A model generated the notes under the pieces. The model had not been told where the DNA came from, did not search any database, and worked only from the letters and a program-made list of their open reading frames with translations. A stretch of DNA of 64,000 nt from an uncultured Lachnospiraceae bacterium (GTDB lineage Bacteria; Bacillota; Clostridia; Lachnospirales; Lachnospiraceae): NCBI GenBank assembly GCA_946558695.1, contig CAMNTQ010000005.1, positions 1 through 64,000 on the forward strand, written 5' to 3'. The position numbers were made by a program, and so were the translations under genes. Below are positions 1 through 9,469 of this stretch, one piece after another (position 1 is the first letter of the stretch; every line of letters starts with the position of its first letter).

Positions 1-230
1 CATTTTCCCTTATAATTTGAAAAATGGATGATAAAGTCTTCATGAAACAACCCTAAGAAGCTCAAAGTTACTATTGATTCCAAAGGGAAAATATGGTATT
101 CTAAATATGTAACAAGATAAGCGAGGCTTATCTAAAAAAATATTATTAATTAACCTAACCCTTAACATTCACCGCCATTACATCCGTAATGGCGGTAATG
201 TTTTCTATCTCTGTTTCTTATTCCTTCCCT
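1..230. other. Gene-free window start
   Basis: No supportable gene. It holds three short dyads: a 10-bp inverted repeat (2-11 with 83-92), a compact 8-bp hairpin at 115-133 next to an A-run, and the 11-bp hairpin at 171-196 listed separately. A TATAAT at 11-16 has no matching -35 box inside the window. This is probably the untranslated tail of the minus-strand operon ending at 231 plus the edge of the next locus. Confidence 0.4.
171..196. terminator. 11-bp perfect hairpin after the YhaN-like gene
   Basis: ACCGCCATTAC and GTAATGGCGGT form a perfect 11-bp stem with a 4-nt loop, 35 nt beyond the stop codon of the minus-strand gene. No U-tract follows immediately on either strand (a T7 run on the minus strand lies about 30 nt further on). 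It may be a weak terminator or an RNA 3'-end stabiliser; the function is inferred. Confidence 0.4.
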
Positions 231-1781
231 TTATATCTTGACTTTTCGGTATTTTATTCCTAATTCCCTAAGTGCATGCTCTTCTCTGTTCTGACAAGTA
301 AACAAAAGCACCTGCTTTTTATTCTCATTCAGCCACTGCAACGTATTCTTAAGCCGCGCATCATCATAATAAGCGAACGTATCATCAAGTAAGACAGGCA
401 TCTCCTCCTCCTGAAAAACCTGAGCTGCCGCCATGCGCAGCGCCAGATAGACCTGTTCCGCTGTTCCGCGGCTCAGACGTTCCATCGGAATCCTTCTTTG
501 ACTTGTGACGAGACTCATCTTAAAACCTTCCCCTATCACAAGCCGAGTATATTTTCCGCCGGTGAACCTGCATATTATCCCCGACAAAAGATCATTCATC
601 TTCTGCTTCATCTGTTTTTGAAGCTCGGCGGACAGTTCATTAATCTTATCCACGGCAAGATCAACTGCCTCCCGCTGCCGTTCCTGCTCTCGGAATTCCT
701 CACCCATCTGATCCAGCTCTTCTAACTGCTCGCGAAGGTTATTATACTGCACCTGCTTTTCTCCAAGTTCCTCTTTCTCTCGATCCAGCTCCCAATAGAG
801 CTTCTCCAAAGGAATCTTCTCTTCCTCCGGCATAATCTGTTCCAAGATCTTTTCCGGCTCGGTTTTTTCCTGCCGCTTACTGATTTTCAGCCGGTTCCAT
901 GTATAGATTAAACACAGAAGCGCCAGAATGATCGCCACTAGATAATTCCATGGTTTCGGGATAAACAAAAACACCAGTACAACTGCTATCACGAATACCA
1001 GAATTTCCAATGGATGAATCCGCCATTTCCCCGGACGCAGTTCATCAATCATCCGGTTATTCTCCGGCTCCTCTCTTAGCGGCTTATGCTCTCTGCGGTA
1101 CGCGATCTTTTCTTCCAGATTGTCCCGCTCAGTCTGAAGCCTGTGGATATCCCTCCAGATAAATGCCGCCTCCTGCTCAATCCGTTCCCTCTTTGCCTGT
1201 TTCTTTTGAAAGTCTTCTTTTATCTGACGGTCAATCTCTCGTCTTCGCTCTTTCAGTTTTCCAAGCGCCGCGTCAAGATTCAGCTCCCCTCCGCCCGACG
1301 CATAATAATTCATCGCATAATTGCGGAGTTCCGCCGCAAGTCCCTCTCCCGGCTCTGCATGAAGCTGCCCTACCGACACTGTATCGCTGTAAACCGTCTC
1401 GGAAAGCTGTCCCAGAAGCATCTGAAGATCTCCGTCATCTACGGACAACACCTCTCCGTCATCCTCGCAGAACAGCTCTGCCTTTTTTGAATACTTGTCA
1501 AAGTTCCTATCCAGCAGAAACACCTTTTTACCGCTCTCGAATTTTATCGCACCGGAATAATAATTGGGATTCTCCCACGGCTCATAAAGGCTGTATGTAT
1601 CAGTCGCCGCAGCCCTTCCTCTTGCCCGCCCAAGCCCAAAGATCATTCCCTTTACAAATGTATGAACCGTAGACTTTCCCGATTCATTCTCTCCATATAT
1701 CAGATTGATCCCGTCTGACAGTTTAATATTCCTGTCCTTTAGTTGCCCGAAATTTCTGATCGTAAGTTCTAAAAGTTTCAT
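231..1781 (-). CDS. AAA ATPase, short YhaN-like (SbcC/RecN-type P-loop)
   Basis: Predicted SMC/SbcC-type ATPase acting with the nuclease encoded just upstream. Residues 1-50 carry the N-terminal half of the nucleotide-binding domain, with Walker A GENESGKST at 30-38. The C-terminal half has the ABC-type signature LSRGTAEQ (about 436), Walker B MPVLLDDT (about 461) and a D-loop. Short coiled-coil segments (about 175-235 and 320-395) flank two adjacent hydrophobic stretches (258-292) that look like a membrane hairpin. At 516 residues it is much shorter than Bacillus YhaN (over 900), so the coiled-coil arm is reduced. It is the last gene of a minus-strand run, 4 nt after the YhaO-like gene. The pairing supports a nuclease-ATPase complex in DNA repair; the membrane hairpin is unusual for that role. 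Confidence 0.75.
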   Translation of the reverse strand: MKLLELTIRNFGQLKDRNIKLSDGINLIYGENESGKSTVHTFVKGMIFGLGRARGRAAATDTYSLYEPWENPNYYSGAIKFESGKKVFLLDRNFDKYSKKAELFCEDDGEVLSVDDGDLQMLLGQLSETVYSDTVSVGQLHAEPGEGLAAELRNYAMNYYASGGGELNLDAALGKLKERRREIDRQIKEDFQKKQAKRERIEQEAAFIWRDIHRLQTERDNLEEKIAYRREHKPLREEPENNRMIDELRPGKWRIHPLEILVFVIAVVLVFLFIPKPWNYLVAIILALLCLIYTWNRLKISKRQEKTEPEKILEQIMPEEEKIPLEKLYWELDREKEELGEKQVQYNNLREQLEELDQMGEEFREQERQREAVDLAVDKINELSAELQKQMKQKMNDLLSGIICRFTGGKYTRLVIGEGFKMSLVTSQRRIPMERLSRGTAEQVYLALRMAAAQVFQEEEMPVLLDDTFAYYDDARLKNTLQWLNENKKQVLLFTCQNREEHALRELGIKYRKVKI

Positions 1782-1785
1782 CTGA

Positions 1786-2841
1786 TCAGCCCCTTTTTGT
1801 CTCTAACAATGCCTGTACTCCCTCGCACAGCGCCCGATGCTGGATGGAGTCTTCTCCATATCCCTCCAATTGCCCGATAAACTCCCCTAAAATATTATCC
1901 TTATTCTGCCGCCTGATCTTTTCAAAATCATAAGAGGGCTTTGTGTTATCAACAAATTCTATAATATTCCTGTACACATCCATCGCTTGCAGATCAAACA
2001 AGATATCGGGGCTGCGGAAACCCGTTATAACGATTTTATAAATATGTTGGATTCCCTTCTCTTCAATGGCTTTCTTAATCTTCTCTTTCAGTATACTGCC
2101 GCTGATGTCCTCCGACACCCGAATCTCCGTATGGATATATTCTCTGACAGCCGACGGAACGAACCTCACCCGGCATCTTTTATCAACGATCTCTCCATAG
2201 ATATATCCATGCTTCCCTGTATCATTCTTGTCAATCGGCTCCGGCGCTCCGCAGTATGCCATCTTTCCCGGAATAATAGTTTGAGGCTTATGAATATGCC
2301 CAAGGGCAATATAATCATATCCAAGATTTGAGACCTCTTCCCTTTTTACCGGCACATGACGTTCATCCCCGCCATGTATCATCAGAATCTCTGCCGGCTG
2401 GCCGCCTTCCGCCCTTTTCCCGGCATAAGGTTTATCTGTTCTCTCACGCGATTCATAGCTGAATCCATAAACCGCTGTTCCTATCTCCGGCAGTTCCACC
2501 GTCTCCAGTTCACCATTTAATATCACATGCACATGCCTTTCCCATGAAAATGTCCGGTAATAGGAATCTTTCTTCAGATAATCATGATTTCCCGCACAGA
2601 GTACGACTTGCGTCTTCGCAAGTCTCGCGAATAGTCCGTTTACCTCTTTAAGTTCCCGGAGCAAAGGCTGCCGATGAAATAAATCTCCCGCAATTAAAAG
2701 AAGATCTATCTTTCGCGTATTACACAGATCAATTATCTTTTCTAAGCTTTCCCATATCTCCGCTGCGCGCAGCGGGGCGTATGCGGATCCTGCGTCTGGT
2801 TTTGCCCCCAAATGCACGTCTGCGATGTGTATGAATCTCAT
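1786..2841 (-). CDS. Metallophosphoesterase, YhaO/SbcD-like DNA nuclease
   Basis: Calcineurin-like phosphoesterase of the Mre11/SbcD/YhaO type, expected to cleave DNA with two metal ions. The metal-binding motifs are complete: D8 and H10 in DVHLG, D53 in GDLF, N85-H86 in GNHDY, H156 in HGGD, and H182/H184 in GHIHKP. The length of 351 residues fits a catalytic domain plus a short C-terminal cap. The start is fixed by a good ribosome site (AAAGGAG, about 8 nt upstream), although it lies 113 nt inside the 3' end of the kinase gene. The downstream ATPase gene begins 4 nt after its stop. An SbcD label is also possible, but the partner and size favour YhaO. Confidence 0.8.
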   Translation of the reverse strand: MRFIHIADVHLGAKPDAGSAYAPLRAAEIWESLEKIIDLCNTRKIDLLLIAGDLFHRQPLLRELKEVNGLFARLAKTQVVLCAGNHDYLKKDSYYRTFSWERHVHVILNGELETVELPEIGTAVYGFSYESRERTDKPYAGKRAEGGQPAEILMIHGGDERHVPVKREEVSNLGYDYIALGHIHKPQTIIPGKMAYCGAPEPIDKNDTGKHGYIYGEIVDKRCRVRFVPSAVREYIHTEIRVSEDISGSILKEKIKKAIEEKGIQHIYKIVITGFRSPDILFDLQAMDVYRNIIEFVDNTKPSYDFEKIRRQNKDNILGEFIGQLEGYGEDSIQHRALCEGVQALLETKRG

Positions 2842-3988
2842 CTGTCTCTCCTTTTGTTTCTTCCTCCGCCTTTGAGGGCAGCGTCACGATAAATTGCGTT
2901 TTAAGGTCGTCGCTTCTCGCCATAACACGCCCGCCGTGAAGCTCTACGATCTCCTTGGCAATCGCCAGCCCAAGACCTGCTCCTCCCGTTCCGCTAGATC
3001 TCGAACCATCCACACGGTAAAATTTTTCAAAAATCGTCTGAAGCATTGCTCCCGGTATCTTATCACCCTCATTGGTAAATGCGATCTCAACGTCCCGCCC
3101 TTTTCGCTTCGCACCGATGAGGATCTTCGTATTCCTATAGCAATATGCAATGGCGTTGCGGAGAATATTATCAAAAACTCTGGCGAGTTTGTCTGGATCG
3201 CCGTAAACTTCCAGATTTTCTTCTACCTCTACCTCACATGACAACTGCTTTTCCAACAGGACGCCGTAAAGTTCATCGGCGAGCTGCTCAAGCATCAATG
3301 TCAAATTAATCTCAACCGGCTCCAATTCGATGTCCTGAAGATTATAGCGTGTAATATCAAAAAATTCATTGATCAGATCGCCCAGACGCATAGATTTCTC
3401 CAACGCGATATGTATATATTTCTCCCGCTCCTTCGGATTCATGTCCGGATGCCCGTCAAGCATCGTAAGATACGCCACGACCGAGGTCAGCGGCGTCTTT
3501 AAATCATGAGCAAGAAACAGAACCAGATCATTCTTCTTCTGTTCGCTCTCCACAGACTCCAGTTCCTGCCGCCTAAGCGTCGCTTTTATCTCATTCAGCC
3601 GTATCTCTATGGGCTTTAATTCCGTGATCAGATGCACCGGTTCGTTGGACTCAGATATAATATTCTCAATGCCCTCCCCTACCTGATCCAAATATTTTGT
3701 CATCTTCGACAGTGCCACATAAAAGAATAACGCAAATAAAAGCAGAAATCCTACAATCATATAAAACGTCTTATTATTGCCGATAAGACTCCAATACAAA
3801 CTGATCGCAGTTTTCTCCTTTACATGCAGAGCCATCAGCCCGCTTACAAAAATTTTCGCAAAACTGTCATTATAGACACCGTCGATCACATAGTTCAGCA
3901 GAAACCCGCCTACCAGTACGGTGATCGCCGTAACAAGAACCGTCTGCAGGAGTATACTGAGCTTTAATTTCAGATAATTATTCTTCAA
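2729..3988 (-). CDS. VanS-like sensor histidine kinase
   Basis: Membrane sensor kinase. Two transmembrane segments (about 11-34 and 73-94) bracket a short extracellular loop, as in VanS. HisKA carries the phospho-acceptor H161 in LAHDLKTPLTS; the ATPase domain has an N-box near 274 and the G-box GTGGAGLGLA near 333. Many stretches, for example GDPDKLARVF and AGLGLAIAKEI, read like VanS of the VanA type. The natural end of the fold is near residue 373; the last 46 residues are basic and low in hydrophobics, and the final 37 codons overlap the next gene in another frame, suggesting loss of the original stop. It overlaps its regulator by 11 nt. No vanH/A/X/Y genes are near, so the signal and target are unknown. 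Confidence 0.85.
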   Translation of the reverse strand: MKNNYLKLKLSILLQTVLVTAITVLVGGFLLNYVIDGVYNDSFAKIFVSGLMALHVKEKTAISLYWSLIGNNKTFYMIVGFLLLFALFFYVALSKMTKYLDQVGEGIENIISESNEPVHLITELKPIEIRLNEIKATLRRQELESVESEQKKNDLVLFLAHDLKTPLTSVVAYLTMLDGHPDMNPKEREKYIHIALEKSMRLGDLINEFFDITRYNLQDIELEPVEINLTLMLEQLADELYGVLLEKQLSCEVEVEENLEVYGDPDKLARVFDNILRNAIAYCYRNTKILIGAKRKGRDVEIAFTNEGDKIPGAMLQTIFEKFYRVDGSRSSGTGGAGLGLAIAKEIVELHGGRVMARSDDLKTQFIVTLPSKAEEETKGETDEIHTHRRRAFGGKTRRRIRIRPAARSGDMGKLRKDN

Positions 3989-4667
3989 CCTTATATCCCA
4001 CTCCCCAAACTGTCTTGATAAAATCTGATTTTCCCATCGGCCCGCTCATCTTTTCTCTAAGGTGCCTGATATGTACCATTACTGTATTATTACTGTTTTT
4101 GTAGTATTTTTCATGCCAGACTTTCTCAAAAAGCTCTTCGGAGCTGATAACCTTCCCCCGATTCTCACACAAAAGCCACAGTACGTCAAACTCAATAGGC
4201 GTAAGCGTAAGCGGAATCTCGTTATAGACACACTCATGGGAAGTACGATTCAAGAAGAGTCCTCCGATGTCAATAATGTCTCCCGTCTCCTTCCCGCCGT
4301 CATTATACTGGGTATACCGCCGAAGCTGCGCCTTTACTCTCGCCACCAGCTCCAACGGATTGAATGGCTTCGGGATGTAATCATCCGCCCCTAATGTGAG
4401 TCCTGTAATCTTGTCCATATATTCGGTTTTCGCCGTCAGCATGATAACCGGAAATGTATATTTTTCCCGAATTTGCTTAAGAATCTGAAATCCGTCCACA
4501 TCCGGCAGCATGATATCTAAGATGGCAAGATCTATCTTCATGCTGCGGATGCAGGCAAGCGCATCCTCGCCAGTATAAAACTTATACACGCTGTACTGGT
4601 CATTCTGGAGATAAAGTTCGATAACGTCTGCAATTTCCTTTTCGTCATCTACCACTAAAATATTCAT
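3978..4667 (-). CDS. VanR-like OmpR-family response regulator
   Basis: Response regulator partner of the adjacent kinase. The receiver domain holds the acidic pocket D7-D8, phospho-acceptor D51 in LAILDIMLPD, the switch threonine in MLTAK and the lysine in PKPF. A winged-helix DNA-binding domain fills residues of about 130-229, with the usual ending TVWGVGYKVEE. The receiver resembles VanR closely (ITGLTLGADDYI, ARVKAQLRRY). It lies 28 nt downstream of asnS and overlaps the kinase, so it may be transcribed from the upstream operon as well as from its own promoter. Without linked resistance genes, a role in cell-wall or antimicrobial sensing is only inferred. Confidence 0.88.
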   Translation of the reverse strand: MNILVVDDEKEIADVIELYLQNDQYSVYKFYTGEDALACIRSMKIDLAILDIMLPDVDGFQILKQIREKYTFPVIMLTAKTEYMDKITGLTLGADDYIPKPFNPLELVARVKAQLRRYTQYNDGGKETGDIIDIGGLFLNRTSHECVYNEIPLTLTPIEFDVLWLLCENRGKVISSEELFEKVWHEKYYKNSNNTVMVHIRHLREKMSGPMGKSDFIKTVWGVGYKVEE

Positions 4668-4695
4668 TCACGGTTCCTCCTTTTTAAGAGTTCCT

Positions 4696-6087
4696 TTATA
4701 AATCGCAGTTATTCACGGTTCTCGGGAACGGAATGACGTCTCGGATATTGCTCATTCCCGTCAGGTACATGACGCATCTCTCAAAGCCGAGCCCGAAACC
4801 GGAGTGCCTTGCGGATCCGTATTTGCGCAGATCCAGATAGAAACTATAGTCTTCTTCCTTAAGCCCCATCTCTTTCATCCGCAAGAGAAGCTTTTCGTAA
4901 TCATCCTCTCTCTGGCTTCCTCCAATGATCTCACCGATTCCCGGCACTAGACAGTCTACGGCTGCCACCGTTTTATTATCCTCATTCATCTTCATATAAA
5001 AAGCCTTGATCTCTTTCGGATAGTCCGTCACAAATACCGGACGTTTGTATACTTCCTCCGTCAGATACCGCTCATGCTCTGTCTGCAAGTCCGCTCCCCA
5101 TGAGACTTTGTATTCAAATTTATCATTGTTTTTCTCTAAAATATCTACCGCCTCTGTGTAGGTCACACGGGCAAAATCGGAGGATACTACATTTTTAAGC
5201 CGATCGATCAGCCCTTTATCCACAAAGGAATTAAAGAAACTCATCTCCTCCGGCGCATGCTCCATCACATAACCTATCACATACTTCAGCATAGTCTCCG
5301 CCAGATCCATATTGTCATCTAAATCTGCAAATGCCATCTCCGGCTCAATCATCCAGAACTCCGCCGCATGTCTGGTTGTATTGGAGTTTTCCGCACGGAA
5401 TGTAGGCCCAAAAGTATAAATATTACGGAAGGCCAACGCATAAGACTCCCCGTTAAGTTGTCCGCTTACCGTAAGATTTGTCTCTTTTCCGAAAAAGTCC
5501 TGAGAATAGTCAATACTTCCGTCATCCTTTTTCGGGAGATTTTCCATATCCAGCGTCGTCACCCTGAACATCTCGCCCGCTCCCTCGCAGTCACTCCCCG
5601 TAATCAGCGGAGTGTGCACATACACAAAATCTCTCTCCTGGAAAAATTTGTGGATTGCATAAGCCGTCAGTGAACGGACACGGAATACCGCCTGAAATGT
5701 ATTGGTTCTCGGCCTTAAATGCGAAACAGTTCTTAAGTATTCAAAACCATGCCGTTTTTTCTGAAGCGGATAATCCGGCGCGGAAGCACCCTCCACCAAA
5801 CATATGTCCGCCTGAATCTCAAAAGGCTGTTTTGCCTTAGGCGTAGCAACCAACGTCCCGGTCACAATGATCGCCGCACCTACATTCAACTTGGAAACTT
5901 GTGCAAAATTATCAAGAGCATCACTGTATACTACTTGCAGAGGGCTGAAAAATGTCCCGTCATTTACCACGATAAATCCAAAAGTCTTAGAATCGCGGAT
6001 ACTTCTAACCCATCCGCCCACAGTTATCTTCTTATCAATATAGCTCTCCTGATTTTTGTATAATTCCCTGATCGTAATTAAATCCAT
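4696..6087 (-). CDS. asnS: Asparaginyl-tRNA synthetase
   Basis: Cytosolic class IIb synthetase charging tRNA-Asn with asparagine and ATP. An N-terminal OB-fold anticodon-binding domain (about 1-110, [22 protein letters not shown]) is followed by the catalytic core with motif 2 ([21 protein letters not shown], about 231) and motif 3 ([15 protein letters not shown], about 431). The length of 463 residues is normal. The start lies 1 nt after the hydrolase stop codon, and its ribosome site GGAG overlaps that gene's end, so the two are translationally linked. No T-box is visible upstream, unlike metG and ileS in this window. Motif wording distinguishes it from AspRS. Confidence 0.96.
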   Translation of the reverse strand: MDLITIRELYKNQESYIDKKITVGGWVRSIRDSKTFGFIVVNDGTFFSPLQVVYSDALDNFAQVSKLNVGAAIIVTGTLVATPKAKQPFEIQADICLVEGASAPDYPLQKKRHGFEYLRTVSHLRPRTNTFQAVFRVRSLTAYAIHKFFQERDFVYVHTPLITGSDCEGAGEMFRVTTLDMENLPKKDDGSIDYSQDFFGKETNLTVSGQLNGESYALAFRNIYTFGPTFRAENSNTTRHAAEFWMIEPEMAFADLDDNMDLAETMLKYVIGYVMEHAPEEMSFFNSFVDKGLIDRLKNVVSSDFARVTYTEAVDILEKNNDKFEYKVSWGADLQTEHERYLTEEVYKRPVFVTDYPKEIKAFYMKMNEDNKTVAAVDCLVPGIGEIIGGSQREDDYEKLLLRMKEMGLKEEDYSFYLDLRKYGSARHSGFGLGFERCVMYLTGMSNIRDVIPFPRTVNNCDL

Positions 6088-6088
6088 G

Positions 6089-7036
6089 TCAACTAACTCC
6101 TTCTTTACTCATTCCTATTTTTTCAGCCAGCCATCGGCTGCAGTCCTCCTGCACCTTCGCCCGGTCTGTCTCATTCAATATCTCATGCCTGTCGCCCTCG
6201 TAGAAGCGAAGTTCCACATTCAGTCCGGCAGCCTTATATTCATTATAAACTTTGCGGACGCCTTTACCAAACGCCCCTACAGGATCATCCGCTCCCGAAA
6301 CCAGCAAAAGCGGCAGGTCTTTTCGCATCTTATCTATATTCTTGCGTTTTTCAAGACACTTCATACCTTCAAACATATGATAATAGCCATTTACTGTAAA
6401 AATAAATCCACAGTAAGGATCATTGATATACGCATCCCGCTTCTCTCTGTCAGTCGTCAGCCAATCCTTGTCTGTCTCACAGGGACGAAATCTCCGGTTA
6501 AATCCGCCAAACCCTATCATGTTCACAAGACGGCTCCGGTATCTCCATCCTCTGACCGCCGCGATCATCCTGCATAAAGCTTGCCCTGTAACAAGCTCCG
6601 GTATGCTGTGATATCCGGTTCCCATGATGATCGCACCGGCCAACCCTTCGCTATACCGCGTCAGGTACTGGCGCAGTAAAAAGGAACCCATGCTGTGTCC
6701 CAGCATAAAATACGGAAGCCCCGCGTACTTTTTCTTCATCCAGTACCGAAGCTTATGGATATCACCTATCACATACGCATTGCCGTCCGTCTCATGGAAA
6801 TATCCGTAATCATCTTCTCCCTGTGCGGACCTGCCATGCCCCAGATGGTCATGTCCCGCAACGTAAAAGCCCTTCTCTGCCAGATACCTAGCAAATTCAT
6901 CATACCTGGCAATATGCTCTGTCATGCCGTGGCAAATTTGTAAAACCGCCCGGACTTCCCCCTCCGGAATCCATTCTATCGCATGAACTTTTGTGACGCC
7001 GTCACAGGATTTAAAGAAAAATTCCCTCTTCTCCAT
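6089..7036 (-). CDS. Alpha/beta hydrolase, monoacylglycerol lipase-like
   Basis: Serine hydrolase of the lysophospholipase/monoglyceride-lipase family, cytoplasmic (no signal peptide). The oxyanion-hole motif CHGMTEH lies near residue 36, the nucleophile S115 sits in GHSMGS, the acid is probably the D in SGADDPVG (about 250), and the catalytic H is in GDRHEILNE (about 283). The length of 315 residues is typical. It lies between citrate synthase (18 nt upstream) and asnS (1 nt downstream) in a housekeeping operon. The substrate cannot be fixed from sequence; an acylglycerol or lysolipid is the family expectation. Confidence 0.8.
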   Translation of the reverse strand: MEKREFFFKSCDGVTKVHAIEWIPEGEVRAVLQICHGMTEHIARYDEFARYLAEKGFYVAGHDHLGHGRSAQGEDDYGYFHETDGNAYVIGDIHKLRYWMKKKYAGLPYFMLGHSMGSFLLRQYLTRYSEGLAGAIIMGTGYHSIPELVTGQALCRMIAAVRGWRYRSRLVNMIGFGGFNRRFRPCETDKDWLTTDREKRDAYINDPYCGFIFTVNGYYHMFEGMKCLEKRKNIDKMRKDLPLLLVSGADDPVGAFGKGVRKVYNEYKAAGLNVELRFYEGDRHEILNETDRAKVQEDCSRWLAEKIGMSKEGVS

Positions 7037-7054
7037 ATGATCACCTCTTGCTTT

Positions 7055-8425
7055 TTATCTCTCATGAATAGGCACATAATCTCTGTATGGGCACAACGGT
7101 TTGTATGCCGGACGGATGATCTTGTCTACATTTTCAAGCTCCTCTAAACGATGAGCGCTCCATCCAACGATACGGGCCGCTGCAAAAATCGGCGTATATA
7201 AGGATTTCGGAAGGTTCAGCATACTGTACACCAGCCCGCTGTAGAAATCCACATTCGCATTTACACCTTTATAAATCTTACGTCTCTCCCCGATTACTTC
7301 CGGCGCAAGCTTCTCAACAGAAGCATATAAGGCATATTCTTCCTCCCTTCCCTTCTCCTTCGCGAGCCGCTTTACAAATCTCTTAAAAACATCCGCTCTT
7401 GGATCCGACACAGAATAGATTGCATGCCCCATCCCATAGATCAGTCCCTTCCGGTCGAAGGCTTTTTTATCCAGCAGATCATAAAGATACTGGCGAACCT
7501 CATCCTTATCTGTCCAGTCTGACAGCTTCTCCTTCATATCCTCAAACATCTCTGTTACCTTGATATTGGCGCCGCCATGCTTTGGTCCCTTCAAAGAGGC
7601 CATAGCCGCTGCAATCGTAGAATAAGTGTCCGTTCCGGAGGATGTTACAACGTGAGTCGTAAAGGTGGAATTATTACCGCCGCCGTGGTCCATATGGAGA
7701 ACCAGCGCCATATCGAGAATCTTGGCCTCAAGTTTGGAATACCTCCGATCTTCTCTTAACATCATCAGGATGTTTTCTGCCATAGAAAGCTTCGGTGACG
7801 GCGCATAGATAAACAAATCCTCACCCCTGCGGTAATTGTATGCATGATATCCATACACCATCAGCATCGGAAACTGGCTGATCAAATTCAGACACTGTCT
7901 CAGAACATTCGGAATCGTCGTATCATCTGCCTTCAGATCATATGTATAAAGATTTAAAATGGACCGGGACAGGCTGTTCATCATATCACGGCTGGGCGCC
8001 TTCATAATAACGTCCCGCACAAAGTTCGGCGGCAGCGTCCGCCGTTCGATTAACAGCTCCTGGAACTCCCGAAACTGCTCCCTTGTCGGCAGCTCTCCAA
8101 ACAAAAGCAGATACGCGATCTCCTCAAACCCAAAATTTTTTTCCTTCAAAAAACCATTGACAAGATCTTTGATATTATATCCCCGGTAATAAAGCTTACC
8201 TGCACACGGAACTTCTTTTCCGCCTACCAGCTTCTTTGCGCATACGTCCGAGACATTGGTAAGTCCGGCTAAGACACCCTTTCCATTCAGGTCACGAAGC
8301 CCTCTCTTAACCTCATATTTTGTGTACAGTTCCTTGTCAATTGCATTATTCTTTACACACAGCTCAGCATAATGCTCAATCTCCGGCGTGATTTCAAATA
8401 GCGCTCTTTCTACGTTGTTCGTCAT
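7055..8425 (-). CDS. gltA: Citrate synthase
   Basis: Condenses oxaloacetate and acetyl-CoA to citrate, the entry step toward 2-oxoglutarate and glutamate in an anaerobe with a partial TCA cycle. The catalytic histidines are in LHMDHGGGNNSTFTTHV (about 245) and GMGHAIYSVSDPR (about 325), with the active-site aspartate region NVDFYSG (about 395). At 456 residues it has an N-terminal extension of about 40 residues relative to E. coli GltA, as in the clostridial citrate/2-methylcitrate synthase group. The substrate choice between oxaloacetate/acetyl-CoA and propionyl-CoA is not decidable here, but no prp genes are near. It follows rsmA by 33 nt. Confidence 0.92.
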   Translation of the reverse strand: MTNNVERALFEITPEIEHYAELCVKNNAIDKELYTKYEVKRGLRDLNGKGVLAGLTNVSDVCAKKLVGGKEVPCAGKLYYRGYNIKDLVNGFLKEKNFGFEEIAYLLLFGELPTREQFREFQELLIERRTLPPNFVRDVIMKAPSRDMMNSLSRSILNLYTYDLKADDTTIPNVLRQCLNLISQFPMLMVYGYHAYNYRRGEDLFIYAPSPKLSMAENILMMLREDRRYSKLEAKILDMALVLHMDHGGGNNSTFTTHVVTSSGTDTYSTIAAAMASLKGPKHGGANIKVTEMFEDMKEKLSDWTDKDEVRQYLYDLLDKKAFDRKGLIYGMGHAIYSVSDPRADVFKRFVKRLAKEKGREEEYALYASVEKLAPEVIGERRKIYKGVNANVDFYSGLVYSMLNLPKSLYTPIFAAARIVGWSAHRLEELENVDKIIRPAYKPLCPYRDYVPIHER

Positions 8426-8458
8426 CCTATCATCCTTTCTGTCTGCGTTATAAATGTT

Positions 8459-9352
8459 TTATATGTTACCAGTCCGAGACTGATCTTCCTGTACCAGAAA
8501 ATCAGTCAGTCTCGCGAAGTCTGAAAGCGCAAGAGCTTCCCCGCGCACATCAGCACCCTTTCCCAGACATTCAATCGCTTTCCTGACGGCTTCCTTTGAA
8601 AAGTTCAGTTTGTCCGAATTATTCAGTCCATTCGCAAGAGTCTTTCTCCTCTGATTAAAAGAAGCCCTGATAATGGCAAACATCAGCTTTTCGTCGCTGA
8701 CCTTTACCGGCGGCTCTTCATAGCGCGCAAGCCGTATCACCGCTGAACCTACCTTCGGGCGGGGCATGAAGCAGTTCGGCGGCACATGCGCCACGATATA
8801 AGGCTTTGCGTAATACTGAACCGCCAAAGACAATGCTCCGTAATCCTTATTGCCCGGTCCGGTCTGCATCCGGTCCGCCACTTCCTTCTGCACCATGACC
8901 GTAATACTTATAACGGGAACCTTATCTTCAAAAAGCCCCATAATGATGGGCGTTGTGATGTAATACGGAAGATTTGCCACCACCTTAACAGGCTTTCCTT
9001 CATTTTCTTCGTCCACTAGCTTCTTTATGTCTGTTTTCAGCACATCTTCATTCAGAATACGGACATTTTTATAACCATCCAGTGTCTCCTCAAGTATCGG
9101 AATAAGATTCTTGTCAATCTCTATGGCCACCACCTTGCCTGCCGCTTCCGCAAGATGCTGCGTCATCGTGCCGATACCCGGACCAATCTCCAATACCATA
9201 TCATCCTTTCTGATATCTGCAGCCCGGATAATCTTATCCAGCACGCGGTTATCGATCAGGAAATTCTGCCCGAATTTCTTTTGAAAACAAAAACGATACT
9301 TCTGCAAAATCTCAATTGTATTCTGCGGATTTCCAAGCGTTGATCTGCTCAT
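8459..9352 (-). CDS. rsmA: 16S rRNA (adenine1518/1519-N6)-dimethyltransferase
   Basis: KsgA/RsmA dimethylates two adjacent adenines in helix 45 of 16S rRNA during small-subunit maturation. Seen: FCFQKKFGQNFLID near residue 22, the SAM-binding motif VLEIGPGIGTMT near 53, and the catalytic NLPYYIT near 126. A C-terminal helical domain follows, and the length of 297 residues is normal. It starts with a GGGAG ribosome site and is the first gene of the long minus-strand run that ends at 231; its promoter shares the AT-rich divergent region 9353-9469. Confidence 0.95.
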   Translation of the reverse strand: MSRSTLGNPQNTIEILQKYRFCFQKKFGQNFLIDNRVLDKIIRAADIRKDDMVLEIGPGIGTMTQHLAEAAGKVVAIEIDKNLIPILEETLDGYKNVRILNEDVLKTDIKKLVDEENEGKPVKVVANLPYYITTPIIMGLFEDKVPVISITVMVQKEVADRMQTGPGNKDYGALSLAVQYYAKPYIVAHVPPNCFMPRPKVGSAVIRLARYEEPPVKVSDEKLMFAIIRASFNQRRKTLANGLNNSDKLNFSKEAVRKAIECLGKGADVRGEALALSDFARLTDFLVQEDQSRTGNI

Positions 9353-9407
9353 ACATTCACTCCCGAAAAATAAGTATTATATTATTATACAATATATTGA
9401 AGGTTTA

Positions 9408-9416
9408 TGGTATAAT
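9408..9416 (+). promoter_or_regulatory. Extended -10 promoter of the DUF4230 gene
   Basis: TGGTATAAT is a perfect extended -10 element (TGn plus TATAAT), 54 nt before the start codon. The -35 region is poor, as allowed for extended -10 promoters. The intervening AT-rich stretch probably also holds the rsmA promoter on the other strand. Confidence 0.6.
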
Positions 9417-9469
9417 AAAAAAATTAAATAATCATTAAGATGTTATGAGGCTGTACGGAGGATGATTTT

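Noticed and set aside
3978..4667. Glycopeptide (vancomycin) resistance locus
   Set aside because: Only VanR/VanS-like regulators are present; no ligase, dehydrogenase, dipeptidase or carboxypeptidase genes lie within the window.
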